Of a DNA stretch of 48,530 nucleotides, positions 24,548-33,067 are shown piece by piece. Position numbers and translations under genes: made by a program. Source of the stretch: UBA5336 sp038522375 (lineage in GTDB: Bacteria > Pseudomonadota > Alphaproteobacteria > Caulobacterales > Hyphomonadaceae); contig JBCBKE010000009.1 of NCBI GenBank assembly GCA_038522375.1, positions 1 to 48,530 on the forward strand. The letters are read 5' to 3'. A model generated the notes under the pieces. The model was not told the origin of the DNA and did no database searches. It saw only the letters and a program-made list of their open reading frames with translations. The number at the start of each line of letters is the position of its first letter. The first letter of the stretch is position 1.

Positions 24548-26578
24548 CTACCCGCGCGGCCCCTTGACCGGCTGCAGCGTCGTTTTCCTCACCCCCCGAC
24601 CGAGATCAACCTTGCCGCGGCCGTAGCTCGGTGCACCCGCCGATGCCCCAGACACCGCGCTTGATCCAGCACTTGGCGCCGGCGAACGCATTGTGCGCTG
24701 GGTCAGCGGCGGAACAGCCATGGCTTCGGGATGGAGACCTTCCGGATCAAACAGGCCGGCCAGTTGTTCGGTCATGACACCGCCCAGCTGTTCTGCGTCA
24801 ACAATGGTCACCGCGCGCTTGTAGTAGCGGGTCACATCATGACCGATGCCGATCGCTATGAGTTCGACTGGGCTGCGGCCTTCGATCTCGGCGATCACCT
24901 GGCGCAGGTGTCGTTCGAGGTAGTTGCCGACATTGACGCTCAATGTGCTGTCATCAACGGGTGCCCCATCTGATATGACCATCAGGATCTTGCGCTGCTC
25001 GGGCCGGCCCAGCAGGCGTTCATGGGCCCAGAGAATCGCTTCGCCGTCGATATTCTCCTTGAGGAGTCCCTCGCGCATCATCAGTCCGAGATTGCGGCGT
25101 GCGCGGCGCCAGGGCGCATCCGCCGACTTGTAAACGATATGTCGAAGGTCATTGAGCCGTCCGGGATTGCCGGGCTTGCCGGCCTTCACCCACTCCTCGC
25201 GGGCCTGTCCGCCCTTCCACGCCTTTGTGGTGAAGCCGAGAATTTCGACCTTCACGCCGCACCGCTCAAGCGTCCTTGCAAGGATGTCGGCGCAGAGGGC
25301 TGCCACCATGATTGGCCTGCCGCGCATGGATCCCGAATTGTCGAGCAACAACGTCACGACGGTATCGCGGAACTTGCTTTCATCCTCCTGCTTGAACGAC
25401 AGCGGTGCGGTGGGGTCGATGACAACCCGGGTGAGCCGGGCGGTATCGAGCACGCCTTCTTCCAGGTCGAAGGACCAGGACCGGTTTTGCTGTGCCATCA
25501 GTCGGCGCTGAAGCTTGTTTGCCAGCTTGGACACTGCGCCCTGAAGACCCTGTAGCTGGTGATCGAGGTAGGCGCGCAGACGCGCAAGTTCTTCAGCGTC
25601 GCACAGGTCTGGCGCGTGGGCCGTTTCATCATTCTGGTTCGAGAAGGCGCGGTAGACGAAGTCGTCGCGGTCATCACCATCCCGGTAGTTCGGGCGAAGC
25701 GGTTTGGACCCATCGTCAGCGTCGTCTGGACTGTCCTCGGCGTCCATGTCGGCTTCTGCGTCGACCGAGACGTTGGTCTCTTCCCCGTCCATGTCTTCGC
25801 TCTCACCCGCTTCCAGCTCTTCCATGGTGGAGCCCATGGGGTCATCGGGCATCTCATTGTCCTGGCCGTCATTGCCATCGGGCGCCTGGCTTTCGTCCTC
25901 ATTGGCGCTTTCGTCCTGGTCGTCTTCCCCTTCATCGGGATGACTGTCTCCGGTGGTGAGGTCCCGGATCATCTCCTTGACCGTGCGAGCGAAGGCGGGC
26001 TGGTCATTCAGCTGATCGACCAGTTTTTCGATCGCCCCCCCGGCTTTCTCGGTGACCTCGTCGCGCCAAAGGGCGGCAATACCTTCGGCTTCTGCAGGTA
26101 GTGGCCGGCCCGTCAGCTTCTCCCGCAGGAGAAACTCGACCGCGGCCGCAAGCGGAGCGTCCTGCCGGTCGTCCATGCGGGTCAGCCCGTCTCGCTCGCA
26201 CCGTGCCACGAGCGCGGCATCCAGATTGTCAGCCGTGCCTGTCATTGCCCGGGCGCCAAGGCTTTCTATTCGCGCGGTTTCGGCGGCTTCGTAGACGTCG
26301 CGGGGCAACTCGCCCTGGGGCCGGAACGAGGCATGGGCATCGACGTCATGGTGGGCCAGTCGCAGGGCGACCGCGTCGGCTTCCCCGCGCGCCCGGGCAG
26401 CCAGGACTGGCGACAGTTCCCTTGGCGGTGGCGCCAGCACCAACCGACCGGTTGCGCTGCGCGGGCCGTCGGATGCAAAGGTCACCTCTACATCGCGCTC
26501 CGCCGACATGGCCTTGGCTGTGACCTGAAGCGACTGGCGGAAAAGGTCGTGTGCGGTTTCTTCTGGAGACTTCGACAT
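24548..26578 (-). CDS. cobT: Cobaltochelatase subunit CobT
   Basis: The 676-residue protein has the CobT plan: an N-terminal helical region, a very acidic Asp/Glu/Ser-rich central stretch (about residues 205-300) and a C-terminal von Willebrand A domain. The VWA metal site DNSGSMRG is at about 409-416, with TTKAWKGG and VISDGAPVDDSTL after it. CobT works with the AAA+ ATPase CobS and with CobN to insert cobalt during aerobic cobalamin synthesis. In many alphaproteobacteria cobS lies just upstream; here the upstream neighbour is a divergent aquaporin gene and no cobS is in view. A poorly structured tail of about 60 residues ends the protein. Confidence 0.92.
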   Translation of the reverse strand: MSKSPEETAHDLFRQSLQVTAKAMSAERDVEVTFASDGPRSATGRLVLAPPPRELSPVLAARARGEADAVALRLAHHDVDAHASFRPQGELPRDVYEAAETARIESLGARAMTGTADNLDAALVARCERDGLTRMDDRQDAPLAAAVEFLLREKLTGRPLPAEAEGIAALWRDEVTEKAGGAIEKLVDQLNDQPAFARTVKEMIRDLTTGDSHPDEGEDDQDESANEDESQAPDGNDGQDNEMPDDPMGSTMEELEAGESEDMDGEETNVSVDAEADMDAEDSPDDADDGSKPLRPNYRDGDDRDDFVYRAFSNQNDETAHAPDLCDAEELARLRAYLDHQLQGLQGAVSKLANKLQRRLMAQQNRSWSFDLEEGVLDTARLTRVVIDPTAPLSFKQEDESKFRDTVVTLLLDNSGSMRGRPIMVAALCADILARTLERCGVKVEILGFTTKAWKGGQAREEWVKAGKPGNPGRLNDLRHIVYKSADAPWRRARRNLGLMMREGLLKENIDGEAILWAHERLLGRPEQRKILMVISDGAPVDDSTLSVNVGNYLERHLRQVIAEIEGRSPVELIAIGIGHDVTRYYKRAVTIVDAEQLGGVMTEQLAGLFDPEGLHPEAMAVPPLTQRTMRSPAPSAGSSAVSGASAGAPSYGRGKVDLGRGVRKTTLQPVKGPRG

Positions 26579-26694
26579 GGCTTTTCACATAGCGCGCTCC
26601 CTGCGCCTTGCGAAGGGTTGGTTTTTCGTTCGTGTTGACCCCGCTGAAACACAGCCGTACGGCGACGGGGTTCGATCGATGAAGGGGGGCTGAC

Positions 26695-27363
26695 ATGGTT
26701 GTTCGGAAGCTGTTCGCGGAGTGGCTTGGATCATTGATGCTCACGGCGACCGTTATCGGTTCAGGTATCCTGGCCAGTGGGCTGGCCGACGGGAATGACG
26801 CAGTGGCACTTCTTGGAAACACGGCGGCAACGGGAGCCATCCTTTTTGTCCTGGTGACCACGTTGGGACCGGTCTCGGGCGCCCACTTCAATCCGGCGGT
26901 GACGCTTGCATTCGTTCTTCGGCGCGAAATCGGTCCAGGCTTTGCGCTTGCCTTTGTGGCCGTCCAGATCGCCGGTTGCGTCATGGGTGCCTGGCTGGCG
27001 CATGTCATGTTCGAACTGCCTGTCATGCAAATTGCCAACACCGACCGGTCTGGCATCGCCAAGGTCGTATCCGAAGGAGCCGCTACGTTCGCCCTTGTGT
27101 TTGCGATTCTGGGAACCTTGCGCGGGCGCCCCGAGGCGGTCCCCGCAGCCGTGGCGCTGGTCATCACGGCGGGTTACTGGTGGACTGCCAGCACGAGTTT
27201 TGCCAATCCAGCAATCACCGTGGCGCGGGCGCTGAGTAACACGTTCGCTGGCGTACAGCCGGCCGATATCCCGGGATTTGTCTTTGGACAATGTGTTGGT
27301 GCTGCGCTTGCGGTCGGTACAGCAACCGTGCTGTTTGAACGGGACAGGATGAGTGGGACATGA
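26695..27363 (+). CDS. Aquaporin/aquaglyceroporin (MIP family), AqpS-like
   Basis: The 222-residue channel has six transmembrane helices and both half-helix NPA motifs: AHFNPAVT at about residue 65 and FANPAITVARALSNTFAG at about 164. The C-terminal ANPAxTxARxLSxTFAG sequence resembles AqpS-type channels that occur in some arsenic-resistance operons and pass small uncharged solutes. No ars gene is nearby, so the physiological solute (water, glycerol, methylarsenical) is open. The ATG is preceded by a G-rich ribosome-binding site. It is divergent from cobT and convergent with the MFS gene. Confidence 0.9.
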   Translation: MVVRKLFAEWLGSLMLTATVIGSGILASGLADGNDAVALLGNTAATGAILFVLVTTLGPVSGAHFNPAVTLAFVLRREIGPGFALAFVAVQIAGCVMGAWLAHVMFELPVMQIANTDRSGIAKVVSEGAATFALVFAILGTLRGRPEAVPAAVALVITAGYWWTASTSFANPAITVARALSNTFAGVQPADIPGFVFGQCVGAALAVGTATVLFERDRMSGT

Positions 27364-27368
27364 CGTCA

Positions 27369-27404
27369 GCGGGAACCAAACGGAGGCCTTTGCTCCGAAC
27401 CCGC
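27369..27404. terminator. Two-tier hairpin between convergent aqp and MFS genes
   Basis: An outer GCGGG (27369-27373) pairs with CCCGC (27400-27404), and an inner CGGAG (27381-27385) pairs with CTCCG (27393-27397). It lies between the two convergent stops. No T-tract follows, so it is a candidate bidirectional terminator. Confidence 0.45.
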
Positions 27405-27405
27405 G

Positions 27406-28893
27406 TTAGTCGAAATCAGGATGTTTCATATTCCAGATCGGCGTCCGAATGATCATCCACATGATCATGGCCATCATGCCGGCGGCCGGAACGATGGCGA
27501 CGCGCTGGGGATCGCCCGGGAATAGATCGGTCAGGGCCCCCATGATCGCGGCGCCGAACGGGGCACCGGCCATGAAGCCTAGCTGATAGATCGACAGTAC
27601 GCGGGCAAGCTGGTCCTTTGGTGCGGCATCCTGCACGATGGAACGGCTCATGGCGATCGAGACGCCCGCTGCCAGGCCCCAGACGAAAACGATCACGAGG
27701 AAAACCCAATGGGGCGGTTTGGCGAGCATCACCAGAATGACAAGCGATCCGATGGCCTGGGCGGTAAGCAGTAGCCGGCCCTGGCGCTTTATCCGCTTGA
27801 AGACCGACAGCAGGACCGACGAGACAAAGGCGCCCATCCAGAAGGTCACGAACATGTCGCGGATGCCGTCGCTGTCCAGGCCGTAAAGGTCCCTGTTGAC
27901 GATCGGAAGGACCACGAGGAACGAGCCGATCACGAAGATTCCGACGCCAAACATGAGTGTGGACATGGCCCAGAGGCGAGCATCGGCACGAACGGCACGG
28001 ATCCCCTCCTTGATGTCGCCATAGGCTGCACCGAGACCGGAGCGGCCGGTTCGCACCTTCCGCCCACGGCCGAGAAACAGCGCGAAAATGGCGCCGCAGA
28101 CAAGCGCCACACCCTGTACGAGGAGCAGCCTTTCCGATGAAATCGGACCGATACCAAACCCGCCGAGCCAACTCGGCATTGTTGTCATTTTGTCAGCATA
28201 GCCGCCCAGGGTCAGGCCAATGATCTGGGCGACGAACTGGGCCATGGTCGCAAGGGTCACCCCAAGCTGCAGGGTAACGCCGGAACCAACGCGCATCCGG
28301 CGCTCGACGACTTCGTTCACGATGGCATCGCGGGCCGGCATCATGAATGCGCCAACCGTTCCAATCGTAATGCCGTAAAGGATCATCAGGGGGTAGGTGA
28401 GCGACCCCGACGCCAGAGCGGCGGCAAGACCGATGGCAGGGACTGCGGCCATCGCATGGAGAAGCATCAGCAGGCGTTTGCCGTCGGCCCGTTCGGCGAT
28501 CACGCCGCCAAGCAGCAGGAACACGACCGATGGTGCGGACAGGGCCATGTTGGCGAGGCCAAGCTCCAGGCCATCCCTGTTGAGATGCAGCGGGCTCGTG
28601 ATGAGGTAGGGAAACAGCACCATCTGAAGGCCGAACGCCATGAACCAGCTGATCTGGATCATCAGGTAGGCCGGAAGTTCCCGGTGAACGCCGCGCTGCA
28701 CGCGTTTCGCGAGCGCGCTCGTTTGCGCAGTGGCGCTCGACCGGTCTGCCATGGCGCCTGCGATTGCGCCGGCAGACATCGCGCTTTCCATGCCGGAAAC
28801 AGGGCTGTTGACGGATTTCACGGCCTCGTCGTCCATGCCTGCTTCACTGTCGGCGCTTGCCACGTCGTCATCTGGAGGCAGGGACTTGCTCAT
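27406..28893 (-). CDS. MFS transporter
   Basis: The 495-residue major-facilitator protein has an unusually long, acidic and Ala/Ser-rich cytoplasmic N-terminus of about 75 residues before the first helix (YLMIQISWFMAFGLQMVL). Twelve helices follow. The loop 2-3 motif region reads GGVIAERADGKRLLML, and the layout resembles the MFS_3/EntS-like drug and siderophore exporters. The substrate is unknown. The DUF2336 gene lies upstream on the same strand with a 76-nt gap. No linked regulator is seen. Confidence 0.88.
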   Translation of the reverse strand: MSKSLPPDDDVASADSEAGMDDEAVKSVNSPVSGMESAMSAGAIAGAMADRSSATAQTSALAKRVQRGVHRELPAYLMIQISWFMAFGLQMVLFPYLITSPLHLNRDGLELGLANMALSAPSVVFLLLGGVIAERADGKRLLMLLHAMAAVPAIGLAAALASGSLTYPLMILYGITIGTVGAFMMPARDAIVNEVVERRMRVGSGVTLQLGVTLATMAQFVAQIIGLTLGGYADKMTTMPSWLGGFGIGPISSERLLLVQGVALVCGAIFALFLGRGRKVRTGRSGLGAAYGDIKEGIRAVRADARLWAMSTLMFGVGIFVIGSFLVVLPIVNRDLYGLDSDGIRDMFVTFWMGAFVSSVLLSVFKRIKRQGRLLLTAQAIGSLVILVMLAKPPHWVFLVIVFVWGLAAGVSIAMSRSIVQDAAPKDQLARVLSIYQLGFMAGAPFGAAIMGALTDLFPGDPQRVAIVPAAGMMAMIMWMIIRTPIWNMKHPDFD

Positions 28894-28969
28894 CCCAAAG
28901 TCCTAGACGCGATTGGCTGTCTCGCCTAGCAGGCGCATGCCGCACGCTAGGCCTGCGGGCCCTGGCCCC

Positions 28970-30164
28970 CTAGCGGTTGAAGACCAGCTGCGCCGTGCGT
29001 TGGGCAATCGAATGGTCGGTTGAGCCGTTGTTGGCTTCATCCTTCAGCAGGCCGAGTTTCGGCGAGAACGTGCTCGACAGGGACCAGTTCCAATACCGCA
29101 GGGTCGTCTGCGCCTTGGCAACGGTCATGATCTCGTAGATTTCCTTCACCTGCGCCCAAATGGGGTGGGGAACCCCAAATGGGTCTGTCTGGGGGCGGCC
29201 CGTTGCAGCGAAGAGTTTGGCAAGGCTCTCCCGTTTCAACCCCGTTGCCTTGCATACGATGGCGATGCCTTCGCCGCCCTCATCGGACAGGATTTTCGCA
29301 ATCGTGACCGGCTTGACGCCAGCCAGGTAGCCGATCTCCTGGGCCGTTTCTGGACCTATACCTCGCTCGAGGGCAACGTCGATCGCGTGCTCAAGTCCGC
29401 TGAACGGGCTACGATCAATGGCGGCCCGATTGCGTTGGCGGCGCTCGATCAGTTGAAGGGTCTTCCGGCTGACGGGATCAGACCACCCTTCCTCTGCTGC
29501 AATCGCAAAAACATCGCCGCAGCGCTGGATCAGCTCCACCCTGTCGGCGGCGTGTCGTCGCAGGATCTGCTCCCGGGTCTCCGTGTCAGACCACCAGAAC
29601 ATGGCCAAGGCGTGTGCGGGCGTGAGTTCGGGCCGATCGAGGAGCAGTTTGCAAAGTGAATTGTGTGATTGGCTCAGCGCAAGCACATCATCCAGCGTAT
29701 CGTCGGCAAGGCTGGCGCCCCTGTTCTTCAAGACTGTCTGAACAACCGGAAAATCGGCCTGGTCAACAAGCGCGGCCGCCACCAATTGGTGGACCTGCTT
29801 CCGGCTTGCGATGAGCCTGCGGTGCTCGATCGTTCCGGTCTTGATGGCTTTCAACAGCGCGCCGTCGTCAAGCCCCACATTTTCCTCGAGCACCGGTCGG
29901 GCGACCTCAATGTCGCAGCAAGCCAGATAACGAAGCAGCCTGGGTCGGCGCTTCGGATTTCTCGGCAAGTCGGCGTGCCGCCAGCATGCGTTCCTCGTTC
30001 GAAGAAGCAAACAGCATCTCCAGAAGAATATCGCCGGCCACAGACCGCTCCTGGGGCGCAATCGTCGAAGATGGCATCGCCACGACGTCGATCAGGCGCC
30101 TGAGCAGTGTTTGTCGAGATCCCGCAGCCGCAGCCGGGGCAGGGGTTTCCAGAACCAATTCCAT
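28970..30164 (-). pseudogene. DUF2336 protein gene, apparently frameshifted
   Basis: The gene starts at the ATG at 30164. Frame 1 encodes TLLRRLIDVV, PQERSVAGDILLEMLF and AARRLAEKSEAP, the usual DUF2336 start, but soon hits a stop at 29907. Continuing near 29945, another minus-strand frame encodes RLLRYLACCDIEVARPVLEE and the rest of the family domain to a stop at 28970. One extra base (A at 29945, in GCGCCG-A-CCCAGG on the minus strand) would account for the shift. Corrected, the product is about 397 residues. DUF2336 is an alpha-helical family of unknown function common in alphaproteobacteria. The cause may be sequencing error, a recent pseudogene, or programmed shifting; no obvious slippery sequence is seen. 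Confidence 0.8.
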
Positions 30165-30209
30165 GGGAAACCGATTATGGGGGAGCGGTTAATAGCCGGT
30201 GGACGCCGG

Positions 30210-30674
30210 TCAGAATTTCAGCCTGTGCTTAGGCCGAGGATGAACAAACAGCAGCAGAAGGCTGACGACCAGCATGGCGATCGCCAACATGAAGAGCTGC
30301 CCGCCATCGGTCGCGGCGCCTGGCTCCAGGGAGACTGGGATCTCCCGCCCAAGCCATGGCGACAGGTGCAGGCCAACAGCCCCTGCCATGATCACTGCAG
30401 CCAAGCTCGCGCCGAACCGCCGCGTCCATGGCAGCAGAACGAAGAAAGCAGCCACCAGTTCCGCAATGGCGGTGGCGACCCTGAGGAGCGGCTCGAACAG
30501 GTCTATGCCGGATTTTTCCGCAAGCGTTGCGAACACAATGTTTTCGCCCGGCAAGTCAAACAGTTTCACCTGACCGATCGGCGGGTTCGGCAGGGGGTGG
30601 ATTGCGGCTTGCACCAATATGAAGACGATGAAAAAGGCCAGAAGCCAGCTCGCGATACGGCGCAATGCATCCAT
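30210..30674 (-). CDS. DoxX-like membrane protein
   Basis: The 154-residue protein has four predicted helices: WLLAFFIVFILVQAAI, LLRVATAIAELVAAFFVLL, ASLAAVIMAGAVGLHL and LFMLAIAMLVVSLLLLFV. This matches the small DoxX/DoxX-like family, whose bacterial members are often of unknown role, some linked to quinone or thiol redox chemistry. The start has GAGGA at 7-nt spacing. It is divergent from lptC, with a dyad-rich region between them, and is unlikely to belong to the DUF2336 transcription unit functionally. Confidence 0.65.
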   Translation of the reverse strand: MDALRRIASWLLAFFIVFILVQAAIHPLPNPPIGQVKLFDLPGENIVFATLAEKSGIDLFEPLLRVATAIAELVAAFFVLLPWTRRFGASLAAVIMAGAVGLHLSPWLGREIPVSLEPGAATDGGQLFMLAIAMLVVSLLLLFVHPRPKHRLKF

Positions 30675-30717
30675 GGTTCAATCCTCGCTTGCCCAAGCGC
30701 TAGCATGGCGATTGCGC

Positions 30718-30746
30718 GTCACAAAGGTGTGACGGCTGTGACAGCC
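30718..30746. promoter_or_regulatory. Clustered dyads with TGTGAC repeats between doxX-like and lptC genes
   Basis: GTCACA-AAGG-TGTGAC (30718-30733) is a perfect 6-bp dyad. It is followed directly by GGCTGT-G-ACAGCC (30734-30746), a second 6-bp dyad containing another TGTGAC (30737-30742), so three copies of one hexamer lie within 25 bp. A third dyad, ATGCAG/CTGCAT with a 16-nt spacer, lies at 30816-30843. The TGTGA half-site recalls CRP/FNR-family operators, but the order TCACA then TGTGA is the reverse of theirs. The regulator is unknown. Confidence 0.45.
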
Positions 30747-30867
30747 GCCATTCGGCAGTCCGAAAAAGAAGAGGCCGCGGAAACATCGGGCTCCACGAAA
30801 TCGCCGCTTTCTCGTATGCAGGGGTCGGGGTAGGACTCTGCATGCGTTACCTGTACCTGTTCGTCCC

Positions 30868-31641
30868 ATGATCCTGACCCCTTCTGCGACAGCGCCAAAG
30901 GCGCAGGACCCCTTGGCTGGTTCGCCCGGTGATGGCACCCCACCCAGCGACGGGTTCCTTTGGGCACCGCGCCGGCAACTGACGCTGGACCAGGCCCGGA
31001 AGCGCTCTGACGTGGTGCGGATCATGCGCATGGTATTCACCTATGGCGCCGCCGCGTCCATTGGGCTGTTGGCAGGATACCTTATTCAGAGTGCATTCCA
31101 GGGCGGCGACGGTCGTCGATCATTCCGGTCGAATGAAATCGTGACCATGATCAATCCGCGCTTCACCGGCAGGGATTCGGCCGGAAAGGCCTATGTGATC
31201 ACAGCCGACAGCGCCCAGAGACGGCGCGGACAGGAGGGCGTGGTCGATCTTGCCAATCCAAGGATGATCGATGAAGCGGGCACGAACGTGACAGCGCCGG
31301 AGGGAACCTATGACCTGAACGCTGTGACGCTTGACCTGTTCCGGGATGTGCAGGTCGCCGACGCGTCCGGATACACGTTCACATCAACCAGTGCGCGTTT
31401 CTACGTGAATGATGGGTTGGTGGAGGGTGTCGATCCGCTCCGCGGCGTTGGTCCGCTCGGAGACATCCGTTCCGATACCTATCGCATAACCGATGATGGC
31501 GCGGTCATGAACTTCCTCGGGAATGTTGAAATGACCTTTTACCCCGACGATCCGCCCCCACCTGCAGAGGTGGACGATCCAACCGTTGATGGTCAGGCCA
31601 CCGGCCAGGCCACCCAACCTCAGGAAGACCAGAATGGCTAG
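30868..31641 (+). CDS. lptC: LPS export system protein LptC
   Basis: The 257-residue protein has a proline-rich cytoplasmic N-terminus, one membrane anchor at about residues 57-74 (AAASIGLLAGYLIQS) and a periplasmic beta-jellyroll typical of LptC (INPRFTGRDSAGKAYVITAD, EGTYDLNAVTLDLFRDVQV, YTFTSTSARFYV). LptC receives LPS from LptBFG and passes it to LptA. It is the first gene of lptC-lptA-lptB-rpoN-hpf-ptsN, and its 3' end overlaps lptA by 8 nt. The acidic, proline-rich C-terminal tail is longer than usual. Confidence 0.88.
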   Translation: MILTPSATAPKAQDPLAGSPGDGTPPSDGFLWAPRRQLTLDQARKRSDVVRIMRMVFTYGAAASIGLLAGYLIQSAFQGGDGRRSFRSNEIVTMINPRFTGRDSAGKAYVITADSAQRRRGQEGVVDLANPRMIDEAGTNVTAPEGTYDLNAVTLDLFRDVQVADASGYTFTSTSARFYVNDGLVEGVDPLRGVGPLGDIRSDTYRITDDGAVMNFLGNVEMTFYPDDPPPPAEVDDPTVDGQATGQATQPQEDQNG

Positions 31642-32197
31642 AAGTCTGTTCGTTGCCCGCGTGGCGCTCTCAATTGCGGTCGCTATCCTTCCCGGTGTCG
31701 CGGTCGCGCAGATATCGTCGCAAGGCGGCCCGATCCGGGTCAACGCGGACCGCTCATCGGTGTTCGAGCGTGAGCGCCGTGTCGATGTGGTCGGCAATGT
31801 CGATATCGTTCAGGGGCAAGCGCGGCTGCGTGCCGATGAGGTCACACTCTACTATTCCGGCAGCCAATCGGGCCCCACAGGCGGCCCGGGCGCCGGGTTC
31901 GGGGCGATAGACCGAATGGTTGCGGATGGAGAGGTCTTCTATATCACCCCCGACCTGAAAGCCCGCGGTGACCAGGGCAATTATGATGCGGAGACCGACA
32001 CGATCACCCTGGAAAACAATGTCGTGCTGATAAGGTGCGAGGATGTTGCCCGTGGCGAACGGCTGACGATTGAAGTTACAGCTGGGCGGACAACCCTGGA
32101 CGGAGGAGCCGATGGCCGGGTGCAGATGGTCATTGTTCCCGGTGAGGAAGATGCCCCGTCCGACTGTGGAAATGATGGTCTGGCGGCTGGGGGGTGA
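31634..32197 (+). CDS. lptA: LPS transport periplasmic protein LptA
   Basis: The 187-residue OstA-like protein has a signal peptide ending near VAVAQI and a jellyroll repeat pattern: INADRSS-like VNADRSSVFERERRVDVVGNVDIVQG split over two strands, LRADEVTLYYSG, ITLENNVVLIRCEDVARGE. LptA forms the periplasmic bridge that carries LPS from LptC to LptD. The ATG at 31634, inside the lptC end and preceded by GGAAG, is preferred over the upstream frame extension, which lacks a signal peptide. A 125-nt gap follows before lptB and may contain an extra promoter. Confidence 0.88.
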   Translation: MARSLFVARVALSIAVAILPGVAVAQISSQGGPIRVNADRSSVFERERRVDVVGNVDIVQGQARLRADEVTLYYSGSQSGPTGGPGAGFGAIDRMVADGEVFYITPDLKARGDQGNYDAETDTITLENNVVLIRCEDVARGERLTIEVTAGRTTLDGGADGRVQMVIVPGEEDAPSDCGNDGLAAGG

Positions 32198-32322
32198 GGG
32201 TGAGCGCGCTTCGGGGCCGATGTGACGAGGCACAAATACCTGCACCAGTGATAAGGGCATTTTAAAAGGTGCGGGGTATGAACGCGGTCAAGGCAGACAA
32301 CTGCCAGCGTTGGGAGTAAGTG

Positions 32323-33057
32323 ATGCGTGATGCCGACCAGGGCCTTTTCGTGGAGAATCTTGCCAAGAGCTTTGGCAAGCGCCAGGTCGTGCACGACGTT
32401 TCGCTGTCGCTCCAGCGTGGAGAAGTGGTTGGCCTGCTGGGCCCTAACGGTGCGGGAAAGACAACCTGCTTCTACATGATCATGGGCCTGATCGGCGCCG
32501 ATAGCGGCGTGATTTCGATCGACGGTGCGGATGTCACTGCCCTGCCGATGTATCAGCGTGCCCGGCTTGGCATGGGGTACCTGCCCCAGGAGGCGTCGAT
32601 TTTCCGCGGCATGAGCGTTTTCGACAATGTGATGGCCGTTGTCGAGCTCTTCGAGAAGAACCGCAAGGCGAGAACAGACCAGGTGGATGCGTTGCTGGCA
32701 GAGCTACACATCACCCATTTGGCTCACCAGTCCTCGACTTCGCTTTCGGGCGGGGAGCGTCGGCGGGTCGAGATCGCCCGGGCGCTGGCATCGCGGCCGA
32801 GCTTCATGCTGCTTGATGAGCCATTCACCGGGATCGACCCCCTGGCTGTATCCGATATCTCCGATCTGGTGGGCTATCTGAAGAAGCGCGGGCTGGGCGT
32901 TCTGATCACCGATCACCAGGTCCGTGAAACTCTCGATATCGTCGACCGCGCCTATGTCATGTATGACGGCTCTGTCCTGTTTGACGGTGCGCCGGAGCAG
33001 GTTCTCCAAAACGAAGACGTTCGCCGGGTCTATCTCGGCGACCGGTTTGCTGCGTAG
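32323..33057 (+). CDS. lptB: LPS export ABC transporter ATP-binding protein LptB
   Basis: The 244-residue ATPase powers LPS extraction from the inner membrane with LptF/LptG. Walker A is GPNGAGKTT, the Q-loop lies in YLPQEASIF, the signature is LSGGERRRVEIARAL, Walker B is FMLLDEPFTGID and the switch His is in ITDHQ. The ATG at 32323 follows GGGAG at 7-nt spacing; an in-frame GTG one codon earlier is possible. rpoN begins 10 nt after the stop, a conserved linkage in proteobacteria. Confidence 0.96.
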   Translation: MRDADQGLFVENLAKSFGKRQVVHDVSLSLQRGEVVGLLGPNGAGKTTCFYMIMGLIGADSGVISIDGADVTALPMYQRARLGMGYLPQEASIFRGMSVFDNVMAVVELFEKNRKARTDQVDALLAELHITHLAHQSSTSLSGGERRRVEIARALASRPSFMLLDEPFTGIDPLAVSDISDLVGYLKKRGLGVLITDHQVRETLDIVDRAYVMYDGSVLFDGAPEQVLQNEDVRRVYLGDRFAA

Positions 33058-33067
33058 GAGACCGGTC

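Noticed and set aside
30111..30833. Plus-strand frame of 240 codons across the DoxX-like gene
   Set aside because: It is antisense to the DoxX-like gene with four good helices and a ribosome-binding site, and has no domain of its own.
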